A DNA stretch of 64,000 nucleotides, from positions 1-64,000 of the forward strand of contig CAZLMM010000015.1 of assembly GCA_964560495.1 (NCBI GenBank), given 5' to 3'. A program made the position numbers and the translations under genes. This DNA is from UBA5069 sp964560495. Lineage in GTDB: Bacteria > Chloroflexota > Anaerolineae > Caldilineales > Caldilineaceae. Below, in pieces: positions 7,939 to 16,040 of the stretch; the first letter of the stretch is position 1; every line of letters starts with the position of its first letter. Below the pieces are notes generated by a model, which saw only the letters and a list, made by a program, of their open reading frames with translations, searched no databases and was not told where the DNA came from.

Positions 7939-9531
7939 CTATCGGTTTGTGATGAGGGGTAAGTACGCGCTCACATGCGGCGTAGCTACAGGTGAAGGCT
8001 CGGGCGACGGCGCAGGTGACGGTGGAGGCGCTGGCGCGCCCTCCGTCAGCGTAGCGCCGACATCGAGCAATACGCCAAGCTGCCTCACATAACCGGGATT
8101 TGCTGCGTCCAGGTTTGCGCCAGCCTCGATCAATTGGGCGCCGATTTCGTTTGCCGTAGCGTCAGGGCGGGCGGCGCGCACAAGCGCAGATGCGCCGCTG
8201 ACAAAAGCGGTCGACATGGAGGTGCCGCTCCAGCTTGCGTATCCCACCCCGCCGGAATATGGCACGGTGGAGGTGATGCCCACGCCTGGCGCGGCCAGAT
8301 CGATCCAGTGCGAGCCATAGTTTGCAAAGGCCGCTTTGCTATTTTGATCATCCACCGCAGTGACACCCAAGACTCCTGCATAGCCAGCGGGATATTGCAG
8401 TGCGTTGACATCGTCATTCCCGGCGGCAGCCACAACCACAACGCCCTGCGTCTGTGCATTATTGATCGCATCCGCCAACACTTGAGAATCGCCTTCAGCG
8501 CCCAGACTCAGGTTGATCACGTCTGCACCCTCTTGCACAGCCCATTCGATGGCGTAAGCCAGGGTGAAGACGTTGCCTCGCCCGTTCGCATCCAAGACTC
8601 GCACCGGCAGGATTTTGCTCTGTGGCGCCATACGGGCAATCACACCTGCCACATGCGTCCCGTGGCCCCAACCAAAGCCAGGCCCTTCATCTTGCGCTTC
8701 GGCGTCGTCAGCCACTACATCCCGTCCGGGTAAGAGGCGCGGGGCGAGGTCGGGGTGAGCCAAATGGACGCCTGTATCGAGCACGGCCACAACGGCGCCT
8801 TGTCCTTGTGTCACTTCCAGGGCAGGAGCAAGATTCACCTGGAAAAACGCCTGCTGATTCACATAGCCGGCTCCATCCTCGCCGCCCCAGCGCCATGTCT
8901 TGTAGCCATCTCCGCCCGGAACTCTCTGCGTGTAGTTGAGCTCTGCCCAAACGACATCGGATTCGCTGCGCACTTCGTCGATCTCTTCTTCTTCGTCATC
9001 ATCCGTGACAAAAAGGTAGATATTGGCCGACGCCAGGAGACTTGACTTGAGTGTGAGATCATGTCGTTGGGCGAAGCTGGTCGGCGATACGCCGTCTCTC
9101 AATCGTACGACGATCTCTTGCGCTTCATAATCATCGATGCGCACCCGCTCCGCCAACAGACCGCCCGGCTGGGCAATTCCTTTTGCTTCCACCCACACGC
9201 CCGGCGCTGGCACGCCATCATCCAATAAAGTCGTCACAGTCACCGTGATGACACAGGTCAACGCCACCTGGCATTGCACCGTCCAAACACCGATTCCATC
9301 CTCTGGTCTGGTCATCAACCAGCCGTTCACCTCGTCGTCTGGGTCGGCATCGTCGTTGGGGCCAATGGCGCCAATTGATGGCGTTTCGCTTTTACCGACA
9401 GACGCAGCGTCTGTGACGTTGACCACGCCGCCCCATGAAATTGGATTTGTCGCGCCAAAGGTAGCGGTAAATAGCATGCCCCACAGGGCTGCAAAGACGA
9501 ACAAAGATCTGGTTGTTTTTCGATGTCGCAT
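7939..9531 (-). CDS. Secreted subtilisin-like serine protease (S8)
   Basis: A 530-residue exported protease. A signal peptide covers about residues 8-28. Residues about 70-140 form a DUF5666-like beta region (VWVEAKGIAQPGGLLAERVRI), then a propeptide-like segment. The catalytic triad is Asp252 (AVLDTGVHLAHPDL), His290 (GHGTHVAGVIA) and Ser438 (GTSMSTAFVSGA), with oxyanion Asn near 372 (AAAGNDD). A Pro-rich linker (SPAPSPEPSP) leads to the terminal YLPLITNR. The ATG at 9531 lies 8 bases after the CHAT gene stop, with AGGAGG within that gene's last codons, so the two are co-translated. Co-expression suggests the protease is a partner or target of the CHAT protein; that is inference. Confidence 0.9.
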   Translation of the reverse strand: MRHRKTTRSLFVFAALWGMLFTATFGATNPISWGGVVNVTDAASVGKSETPSIGAIGPNDDADPDDEVNGWLMTRPEDGIGVWTVQCQVALTCVITVTVTTLLDDGVPAPGVWVEAKGIAQPGGLLAERVRIDDYEAQEIVVRLRDGVSPTSFAQRHDLTLKSSLLASANIYLFVTDDDEEEEIDEVRSESDVVWAELNYTQRVPGGDGYKTWRWGGEDGAGYVNQQAFFQVNLAPALEVTQGQGAVVAVLDTGVHLAHPDLAPRLLPGRDVVADDAEAQDEGPGFGWGHGTHVAGVIARMAPQSKILPVRVLDANGRGNVFTLAYAIEWAVQEGADVINLSLGAEGDSQVLADAINNAQTQGVVVVAAAGNDDVNALQYPAGYAGVLGVTAVDDQNSKAAFANYGSHWIDLAAPGVGITSTVPYSGGVGYASWSGTSMSTAFVSGASALVRAARPDATANEIGAQLIEAGANLDAANPGYVRQLGVLLDVGATLTEGAPAPPPSPAPSPEPSPVATPHVSAYLPLITNR

Positions 9532-9539
9532 GGTAGCCC

Positions 9540-12488
9540 TCAACCTCCTGTCACAAAAAACGGCGCCCAAAAATACGGATGTTCTTTGTTGTCGATAGCC
9601 ATCATCTGTGCTCGTCGCAGCGCCTGGGCCGGCGTGGCATGGTCGTTTTGGGTCAGCTCTGCATAGAAATCGTCCATCAGGCGCAGCGCGCTGGCGTCGT
9701 GGACATTCCACAGGCTGGCGATCACACTGGCGGCGCCAGCGCCCAGGAAGCCGCGTACCAAGCCGATGACCTCATCGCCGCCGCGCACCTGCCCCACGCC
9801 GCTTTCGCACGCGCTCAGCACAACCAGTCGGGCAGCCAGGGGCAGTCGATAGATCGCGCGTACATCGGCCCAGCCATCGGCCAGCTTCAGCACGGAGAAA
9901 AAGGGATTGTCAGAGCGGTAAAGGCCGTGGGCGGCAATGTGCAAGATGTCGGCGTGTGCGCTTTCGTGTAGCGCAGCCAGCGTTGCTCCTTCGTCTACAT
10001 AGATGCGGGCGTTGGTAAAGCGGGCTGCAGCCCGCTCCACTTCTTGCCGGGCGGCGGGAATGTTTCTGTCTGGCAATGCAAGACCCGCCCAGGCCGCTGC
10101 TCGTACGGGATGACGACCTTGCCCTGAGCCGCGCACTGCCATGCTGGCGCTGGGCGTTACGCGGATCACATGGCGTTCCAGCAGGTAATGCTCGCCATCC
10201 CAGAGAGCATGAAAGGGCAGCAGGTGAAGTGGGCCAGTTGGCGCAATGAGCAATTCCTCCTCCCGCATCAACTCAGCAACGGGTGCAAACAGCAAGTCGT
10301 AGAGTCGTTTGAGCGCGCTTTGGACCCCGCGCGTCAAACGCGCCTGGTTGCGCGCCAGATAATCCTCTCCCAGGCTGGCGCGCCCCATCTGAAAACGCAA
10401 GTCTCTCTGCGCTCTCACTGTATCGGCCACGCTGCACACCCGACGCACTATCTTGATGCTTGTGCGATCCACCACAAAGGCCAGCAGTTCGTCGCCGGCT
10501 GCACTGTAGAACAATGCTTGCACGTCTGCGCGCAGATGTGCTTGAAATTCGGCCAGCCGCACGGGATGCGCCTCATCAAGGCTGGGCGACCCCTGCAAAA
10601 GGAGCTCGTTCAACAGCGCCTCTTCTGTGTGCAGCGTCTGAGTCAGCGTCGATGCGAGATGACGCGCCCCACTGTCACCCAACAGCCGATTGTAGAGCCA
10701 ATGCACCCGGCGACGCGCTTCTATGAGTTGTTCATGGTCGATTGACCAGAATGCAGATGTCGGGTCTGCTTGTTTTTCCAGGCTGGTCGCCAGGCGCTCG
10801 AGCAAGCTGCGCGAGCGCGCCCGTTCCATGGCATCAAATGCGTGCGCCAGAGTCTCCTCGTCTGCATGCGGAGTGTCCAGGATCGCCAGAAGCAGATCGC
10901 TCAAGGCTGCGCTCTTGTCGTCGAGAAATGCGCTGCGAATTTCTTCCAGAGGAAGCTCAAGCCTTTGACGTTCGAGGATGGTTACTGCGGTTGTGAGCGC
11001 CGCAACCGCTTCGGGAAATTGTCCCTGTCGATGGGCGAGCCGCCCTTTTGCATGTAAAACGCGCACCACGTGTTGTGGGTAGAGTGCGGTTTCTGGCGCG
11101 TCGTCTGTGGTCATCTGGAGCAGTCTTTCGCAGGCCGCAATCTCGCTCTCGGCTCGTTGCATCTCCCCCATCTCCAAGGCAACGCGACTGCGCAGCAACC
11201 TCGCGTCGATGTAGGCGTGCGCATCCCAGACAAGCACGCCCTCCGCGGGTGTGAGGGCGTCGGCAAGCAGCTTGTCCAGGTTCTGGGCGGCGTCGGCAAA
11301 ATGTCCTCGTTCGACATCGAGCACGGCCAGAGCGACGACGCAGCGGTTGCGCCAAAAGACGTTGTCCAGAGCGGTGAAAATGCTCAATGCCTCTTTCAAC
11401 GGCGGCGGCGCTTCGGCCAGGTTGCCGCTGCGCAACTCAACCAGACCGGCCATGTAAAGCGTTTGTGCAAGCTCCAACTGCTGGCCTGCGCTACGAAAGA
11501 GCGCGTCACAAATAGTAAGAGCGTGCCTGGCTTCTGGCAACAGATTGAGCGCCAGGTGCGCTACGGCGCGTTCCAACAACAGTTCATCCGCCGCGCGCAG
11601 CCGCTCTGGGTCGGTCACGGTTGCCAGGGTTTCGCCAAACATGTCCAGAGAGGCGGCGTCGAATTCGGTCAGCGCCGCTGCCGCACGACCGGTGCGCAAC
11701 AACAGTCGTCCCAGGTTGGTGCGGGCGCGCCCGCGGTCCACGTAGTCGCCCAGGGCCGTGAATCCGGCAATCGCCTCGTTCAGGGTAGCCTCGGCCTCGG
11801 CGGGTCGATCTAGAAAGGTGAGCGCGGTGGCGCGATTGAGGAGGTTGTGCGCCTGCTCCATGCGCACGGCGTTGTCCATTTCTGGCGAGGCGCCAGTATT
11901 CAACAACCCGATAAGAATGTCGGCAGCGCGGGCGTATTCGATCAATGCGGGTTCGTATCGGTCTTGCACAACGTAGAGCGTCGCCAGGTTGTGGTGCGCC
12001 CCGGCCAGGCGCAATCGTCCTTCATCCGAAAGCCCATTCTGTTCGAAGCCGGCAATGGCTGATTGCGCGGTTTCTTCGGCCTCTTGAAGACGTCCTTGCA
12101 TTGCCAGAACCTGAGTCAGCCCAAGCCGGCTGCGCGTCACACCGGCATTGTCGCCTGCGGATTGCCAGCCTGTCTGAGCGTCGTGTAAAAATCGTTCCGC
12201 GTCGCCCAAGTCGCCAACAAAAACGGCGATGCGCGCCCGGGCATACGCCAGGTGCGCCAAGAGCGATGGTGGGTCGCCAAGATTGGCGCTCAGCGCAACC
12301 GCAACAGCAACGAGGCGACGCGCTGCGGTGAGATTGGTCTCGGCTGTCGTCAAGGCTGCTTCGGTCAAGAGATGGGCGTCAGCCAGATTAGCGCGCCCGG
12401 TCGCTTGCAGGTATGCGACTGCCTCATTCACTTCGCGATCGAGCAGGCGCTGCAACCATTGCTCGATCGTAGCGTTGATTTCGCTCAT
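9540..12488 (-). CDS. TPR-repeat protein with C-terminal CHAT protease domain
   Basis: A 982-residue cytoplasmic protein. Residues about 10-560 are helical TPR-like repeats, many with the LAxAHxNLAxLYxxQ and ALxxYxxA patterns. The C-terminal third is a CHAT (caspase-like) domain: His854 in ILHIAAHG and Cys894 in VLSACESG form the dyad, followed by GGDEVIGLVRGFLGAGAASVIASLW, a CHAT hallmark. CHAT proteases of this layout act in regulated proteolysis and conflict systems. The downstream subtilase starts 8 bases after its stop. The start at 12488 is preferred over a TTG at 12524, though its ribosome site is weak (AGGG). Confidence 0.9.
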   Translation of the reverse strand: MSEINATIEQWLQRLLDREVNEAVAYLQATGRANLADAHLLTEAALTTAETNLTAARRLVAVAVALSANLGDPPSLLAHLAYARARIAVFVGDLGDAERFLHDAQTGWQSAGDNAGVTRSRLGLTQVLAMQGRLQEAEETAQSAIAGFEQNGLSDEGRLRLAGAHHNLATLYVVQDRYEPALIEYARAADILIGLLNTGASPEMDNAVRMEQAHNLLNRATALTFLDRPAEAEATLNEAIAGFTALGDYVDRGRARTNLGRLLLRTGRAAAALTEFDAASLDMFGETLATVTDPERLRAADELLLERAVAHLALNLLPEARHALTICDALFRSAGQQLELAQTLYMAGLVELRSGNLAEAPPPLKEALSIFTALDNVFWRNRCVVALAVLDVERGHFADAAQNLDKLLADALTPAEGVLVWDAHAYIDARLLRSRVALEMGEMQRAESEIAACERLLQMTTDDAPETALYPQHVVRVLHAKGRLAHRQGQFPEAVAALTTAVTILERQRLELPLEEIRSAFLDDKSAALSDLLLAILDTPHADEETLAHAFDAMERARSRSLLERLATSLEKQADPTSAFWSIDHEQLIEARRRVHWLYNRLLGDSGARHLASTLTQTLHTEEALLNELLLQGSPSLDEAHPVRLAEFQAHLRADVQALFYSAAGDELLAFVVDRTSIKIVRRVCSVADTVRAQRDLRFQMGRASLGEDYLARNQARLTRGVQSALKRLYDLLFAPVAELMREEELLIAPTGPLHLLPFHALWDGEHYLLERHVIRVTPSASMAVRGSGQGRHPVRAAAWAGLALPDRNIPAARQEVERAAARFTNARIYVDEGATLAALHESAHADILHIAAHGLYRSDNPFFSVLKLADGWADVRAIYRLPLAARLVVLSACESGVGQVRGGDEVIGLVRGFLGAGAASVIASLWNVHDASALRLMDDFYAELTQNDHATPAQALRRAQMMAIDNKEHPYFWAPFFVTGG

Positions 12489-12564
12489 GAATATCTTGCC
12501 CTGAAGTTCGTCGTCTGTGCCCAAGTCAATCGTGAATCCAGCTCATTTCGATTGGGTGTATTCG

Positions 12565-12605
12565 TAGGGGTTTGAACGACGACTTCGCCGCCGTTCAAAC
12601 CCCTA
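12565..12605. repeat. Palindromic element, family A copy 2
   Basis: TAGGGGTTTGAACG (12565-12578) and CGTTCAAACCCCTA (12592-12605) form a perfect 14-bp stem with a 13-base loop, in the gap between the CHAT gene and the zinc-finger gene. The TTGAACG core matches the elements at 2266 and 56624. It may attenuate transcription into the CHAT gene, but has no T run. Confidence 0.65.
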
Positions 12606-12638
12606 TAGCAAACTATCTTTGACTGCACCCATTTTGAT

Positions 12639-13256
12639 TCAGGAGATTTCCAGATCATCGATGCGCCATGATGCGCCCACTGTGGGCGTCACCAGAATGG
12701 CGTAGTAGGCAGGCGTAATTTGCTTGAACGCAAAACGACCCTGCTTGTCTGTCTCGGATTCGTGCACCGATTGGCCTTGGGTAGTGATGAGCTGAACAAG
12801 CGCCGGCAAGGCGTCTGCGCCGTCTTCGGCGGCGACAATTTCGCCTTCTATCATGCGCGTGGCGTTCGTTTCCTCCACCAGAAGGTCGATTTCTGCGGTT
12901 GGCGTCTCATAGAGCAGCCGGTAGCTGGCGGCCCCTGGTCTGCGCACCCCCTGAAGGGCAAAGTCACGTCGTGTGTCCACCCGCAGTTGCGCCTGCACCC
13001 ATTCCAGCGCGCTGCGCAGGCGCGTTGGCCGCTGTTGCACATGAGAGAAAAGCGATGCATAGCGCGCTAGTGCGTCGGTAGAAGGTTGACTTTGGCGGAA
13101 GATCGCCATTTCTTGCACCAATAAGTCGAATTGGGCCAGACGAGTACGGCAGGCTGTACACTCAGCCAGATGGGCGGCGTCTGCAATGGAGAGTGCAGCG
13201 CCGGCGGCGTGGTCAGCCAGGTTCTCATCAGTCAGATGAATCGGTTCGGTGTACAT
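12639..13256 (-). CDS. Zinc-finger anti-sigma-like protein with C-terminal beta domain
   Basis: A 205-residue soluble protein. Residues about 9-41 hold LADHAAGAALSIADAAHLAECTACRTRL, with the HxxxCxxC zinc-binding pattern of anti-sigma (ZAS/zf-HC2) proteins. The middle is helical. The C-terminal part (IEGEIVAAEDGADALPALVQLITTQ, then GRFAFKQITPAYYAILV) resembles carboxypeptidase-regulatory/Ig-like beta domains. There is no membrane helix, unlike most ECF anti-sigma factors. It lies between the sigma factor gene and the CHAT-TPR gene, so it probably controls the sigma factor or links it to the protease. Confidence 0.75.
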   Translation of the reverse strand: MYTEPIHLTDENLADHAAGAALSIADAAHLAECTACRTRLAQFDLLVQEMAIFRQSQPSTDALARYASLFSHVQQRPTRLRSALEWVQAQLRVDTRRDFALQGVRRPGAASYRLLYETPTAEIDLLVEETNATRMIEGEIVAAEDGADALPALVQLITTQGQSVHESETDKQGRFAFKQITPAYYAILVTPTVGASWRIDDLEIS

Positions 13257-13402
13257 GGATCGCTCTCGTTGAAAATCAAAGACACTTCCACCTATGAAGA
13301 GGTGAAGCGGGGCGGAAAAAATACATCGTTCTCATCCAAACCCAGCATTGGAAAGCAGCGCGTCAGCAACGGGGGGCGTGATGTGCTGGAAAGGCGTCCA
13401 GT

Positions 13403-13999
13403 TCACCGAAACATACCCAGACTGTCCAACAATTGACGCAACTGCTGCAGGCAGCGGTTGCGCGTCGGACCAATGCTTCCCTTGGGTAGGTTCACCTGGG
13501 CGGCGATTTCGTCATATGAAGGCTCATCCGGCGCAAGGAAGAGCAGGGAGAGGAGTCGTCGACAGCGTTCGTTGAGCCGGCCCATGCCCAGCGAGATCAT
13601 CTCCTGGCGTTCCCAGCTTTCCAGCAGTTCATTCACAGAGGGTAGCGCGCTGTAGAGGGGACGGAGTGGGCGCTCGGCAGGAAGATCGGCCAGATCAGCT
13701 TCGTCGGGCAGCAGTTCGCGGCGGCGCGTTTGCACAGCGCGCCAGCACAGGCGGCGAGTGGTGGTGAGCAGCCAGCCCGGCAGCCGCGCCGGGTCTTGCA
13801 GAGAGTGCAGGTTTTGCGCCAGAGCCAGAAAGACATCCTGCCCGATGTCTTCGGCTTCGCTCCGAGAGAGGCTGTGCTGGAAGGCGACGCGCAAGACAAA
13901 CGGTGTGTAGTGTTCCACAAGCTGTCGCCATGCTTCGGCGTCGCCGTGTAGACAGCGTTCGACCCAGGCAGCGTTTGTTTGGTTGCGCACGCCATCCAT
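13403..13999 (-). CDS. ECF-like sigma-70 family sigma factor
   Basis: A 198-residue sigma factor. Region 2 is at about residues 10-75 (LVEHYTPFVLRVAFQHSLSR, then AEDIGQDVFLALAQNLHSL and LPGWLLTTTRRLCWRAVQ). Region 4 is at about 140-190, with MGRLNERCRRLLSLLFL and the helix-turn-helix SYDEIAAQVNLPKGSIGPTRNRCLQQLRQ. It would direct RNA polymerase to a small regulon. A longer frame to 14332 overlaps the RNase H gene and lacks similarity, so the ATG at 13999, 8 bases after that gene's stop, is used. Neighbours suggest the CHAT/subtilase genes are targets. Confidence 0.88.
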   Translation of the reverse strand: MDGVRNQTNAAWVERCLHGDAEAWRQLVEHYTPFVLRVAFQHSLSRSEAEDIGQDVFLALAQNLHSLQDPARLPGWLLTTTRRLCWRAVQTRRRELLPDEADLADLPAERPLRPLYSALPSVNELLESWERQEMISLGMGRLNERCRRLLSLLFLAPDEPSYDEIAAQVNLPKGSIGPTRNRCLQQLRQLLDSLGMFR

Positions 14000-14007
14000 A
14001 GCACAGC

Positions 14008-14739
14008 TCAGTGCCCCAACGCTTTGACGCTGTGGTTGCGTTCGTGATACGAGAGCCGCCACCGACCGAAATGCGTCAGCAGCTCGCGCGCCCGGTCGCG
14101 ACGCAGCTGGAGGCGCTCCTCGTTGCACTTCCATTCGCCCAATACCTGGTTGATGACGATTTTCGAGTCGCCGCGAATGTCGACCTGCGCAGAGGATGGG
14201 TCGGCGCGCTGTTCTTTCAGCCGTTTGAGTACGGCTTCCAGGGCCGCGATGAGGGTGTCGTATTCGGCTTCGTTGTTGGTCACTTTGTCGCCAAAGTGTA
14301 GACGCACAATCTGGGCGCTCGCCCCCGGCCATTGCAGTTGATAGCTGCCGTACCCTTCGCCAGGGTTGCCTTTGCTCCCGCCATCAAAGACGATGTGAAT
14401 CGGTTCTTCGGGGGCCAGGCTGGGCAGCGGAGGCATGGCGTGGGGCGCGCTCGTTGCATCGCTGGACTTGGGCGCGCCGATCACAACCCGTCCGCTCACC
14501 GGCGCTTGATAGACCGTTTTTGTTTCGCTCAATGCTGCGCCTCGAAGCGGCGGCAGGTTGGGTGACTTTGGTTCGAGTTGGCTGCGGCGGACCGCAGTGG
14601 CCGCAGTCAGCTTATTCTTGTCGGTCAGCATTTCATCCGGCACGAACAGTCCGCTGGCGCGCAGCCGGCGTTGCAGCTGCCGTCGCTGATCGGGAGTGAG
14701 CTGTTCGACTGCGGCGATAATTTGAGTGATGAGATTCAT
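14008..14739 (-). CDS. RNase HI-like protein with N-terminal extension, one catalytic Asp replaced
   Basis: A 243-residue protein. Residues 1-110 are a helical, then Pro/Ser-rich extension. Residues 112-243 form an RNase HI fold: FDGGSKGNPGEGYGSY (Asp119), TNNEAEYDTLIAAL (Glu157) and IRGDSKIVINQVLGEW (Asp191). In active enzymes the last motif is RxxNxxADALA; here it is HERNHSVKALGH, with Lys239 in place of the fourth carboxylate. It may still bind RNA/DNA hybrids, or be inactive. The ATG at 14739 lies 7 bases after the MBL stop, and its stop lies 8 bases before the sigma gene, so all three form one operon. Confidence 0.85.
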   Translation of the reverse strand: MNLITQIIAAVEQLTPDQRRQLQRRLRASGLFVPDEMLTDKNKLTAATAVRRSQLEPKSPNLPPLRGAALSETKTVYQAPVSGRVVIGAPKSSDATSAPHAMPPLPSLAPEEPIHIVFDGGSKGNPGEGYGSYQLQWPGASAQIVRLHFGDKVTNNEAEYDTLIAALEAVLKRLKEQRADPSSAQVDIRGDSKIVINQVLGEWKCNEERLQLRRDRARELLTHFGRWRLSYHERNHSVKALGH

Positions 14740-14746
14740 GTTGATG

Positions 14747-15622
<876 letters not shown>

Positions 15623-15659
15623 GATTTGCTCCCGTTGCGCAGATTAGAACTATGTCGCC

Positions 15660-15689
15660 AGTCTAGCACAGTGAACGATCCGGCGTCAA
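15660..15689 (-). promoter_or_regulatory. Sigma-70-type promoter for the MBL-RNase H-sigma operon
   Basis: On the minus strand TTGACG (15684-15689) and TAGACT (15660-15665) are separated by 18 bases, about 30 bases upstream of the MBL start. The motif GGCGTCAACAAA occurs twice, at 15682 and 15711, the first over the -35 box. Confidence 0.55.
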
Positions 15690-15716
15690 CAAAGTTGACA
15701 TAATTGTCCTGGCGTC

Positions 15717-15756
15717 AACAAAAATAAGCGCCGCCCGACAAAGGTCAGACAGCGCT
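15717..15756 (-). terminator. Intrinsic terminator of the 6S RNA gene
   Basis: On the minus strand AGCGCTGTCTGAC (15744-15756) pairs over its full length, using G:U pairs, with GTCGGGCGGCGCT (15727-15739) around a 4-base loop, followed by TATTTTTGTT. Confidence 0.85.
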
Positions 15757-15767
15757 GTGGCAATCAG

Positions 15768-15959
15768 AACAAGACTCCGCAAGAAACGTGTGGTCAGTGG
15801 GTACGAACCTGCCTAAGCAGGTGGGCGCCAGCTGGATGCTTCAGTCTTGCCTTCGGCGCAAGCCAGAGGCTATCACATCCACATCACGTTGCGAAGCTCC
15901 CATTTCGTAACTGTTGGCTCGCCCCGTGTGCTGACCGAATCACGGGATCTGCAGAGTCA
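15768..15959 (-). ncRNA. ssrS: 6S RNA (candidate)
   Basis: A gene-free stretch between aspS and the MBL gene encodes a rod-like RNA of about 190 nt. The 5' end GACTCTGC (15951-15958) pairs with the 3' segment GCGGAGTC (15773-15780); inside, GGTCAG pairs with CTGACC near 15790-15795. The 3' half contains GCGCCCACCTG...CAGGTTCG, close to the conserved 3' part of 6S RNAs. Length, closing stem, its own promoter with a start near 15958, and a strong terminator all fit 6S RNA, which binds housekeeping RNA polymerase in stationary phase. A different structured RNA cannot be excluded without a covariance search. Confidence 0.72.
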
Positions 15960-15964
15960 CTAAT

Positions 15965-15992
15965 AGTATAGCATACCGTGAAAAAAGGGCAA
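15965..15992 (-). promoter_or_regulatory. Promoter of the 6S RNA gene
   Basis: On the minus strand TTGCCC (15987-15992), 16 bases, then TATACT (15965-15970). The predicted start falls at about 15958, the first base of the closing stem of the RNA. Confidence 0.65.
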
Positions 15993-16040
15993 AGTTGGCG
16001 AAACAGGCAACCAAGCCACAATGATTCCTCGCCGCCCAGC

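Noticed and set aside
13403..14332. Longer sigma-factor frame starting at 14332
   Set aside because: The extra 111 codons overlap the RNase H gene and have no sigma-like sequence; the ATG at 13999 fits the domain start.
15768..15959. tmRNA, RNase P or SRP RNA as identity of the ncRNA
   Set aside because: It is too short for tmRNA or RNase P and lacks the SRP core motif; the rod shape fits 6S RNA better.
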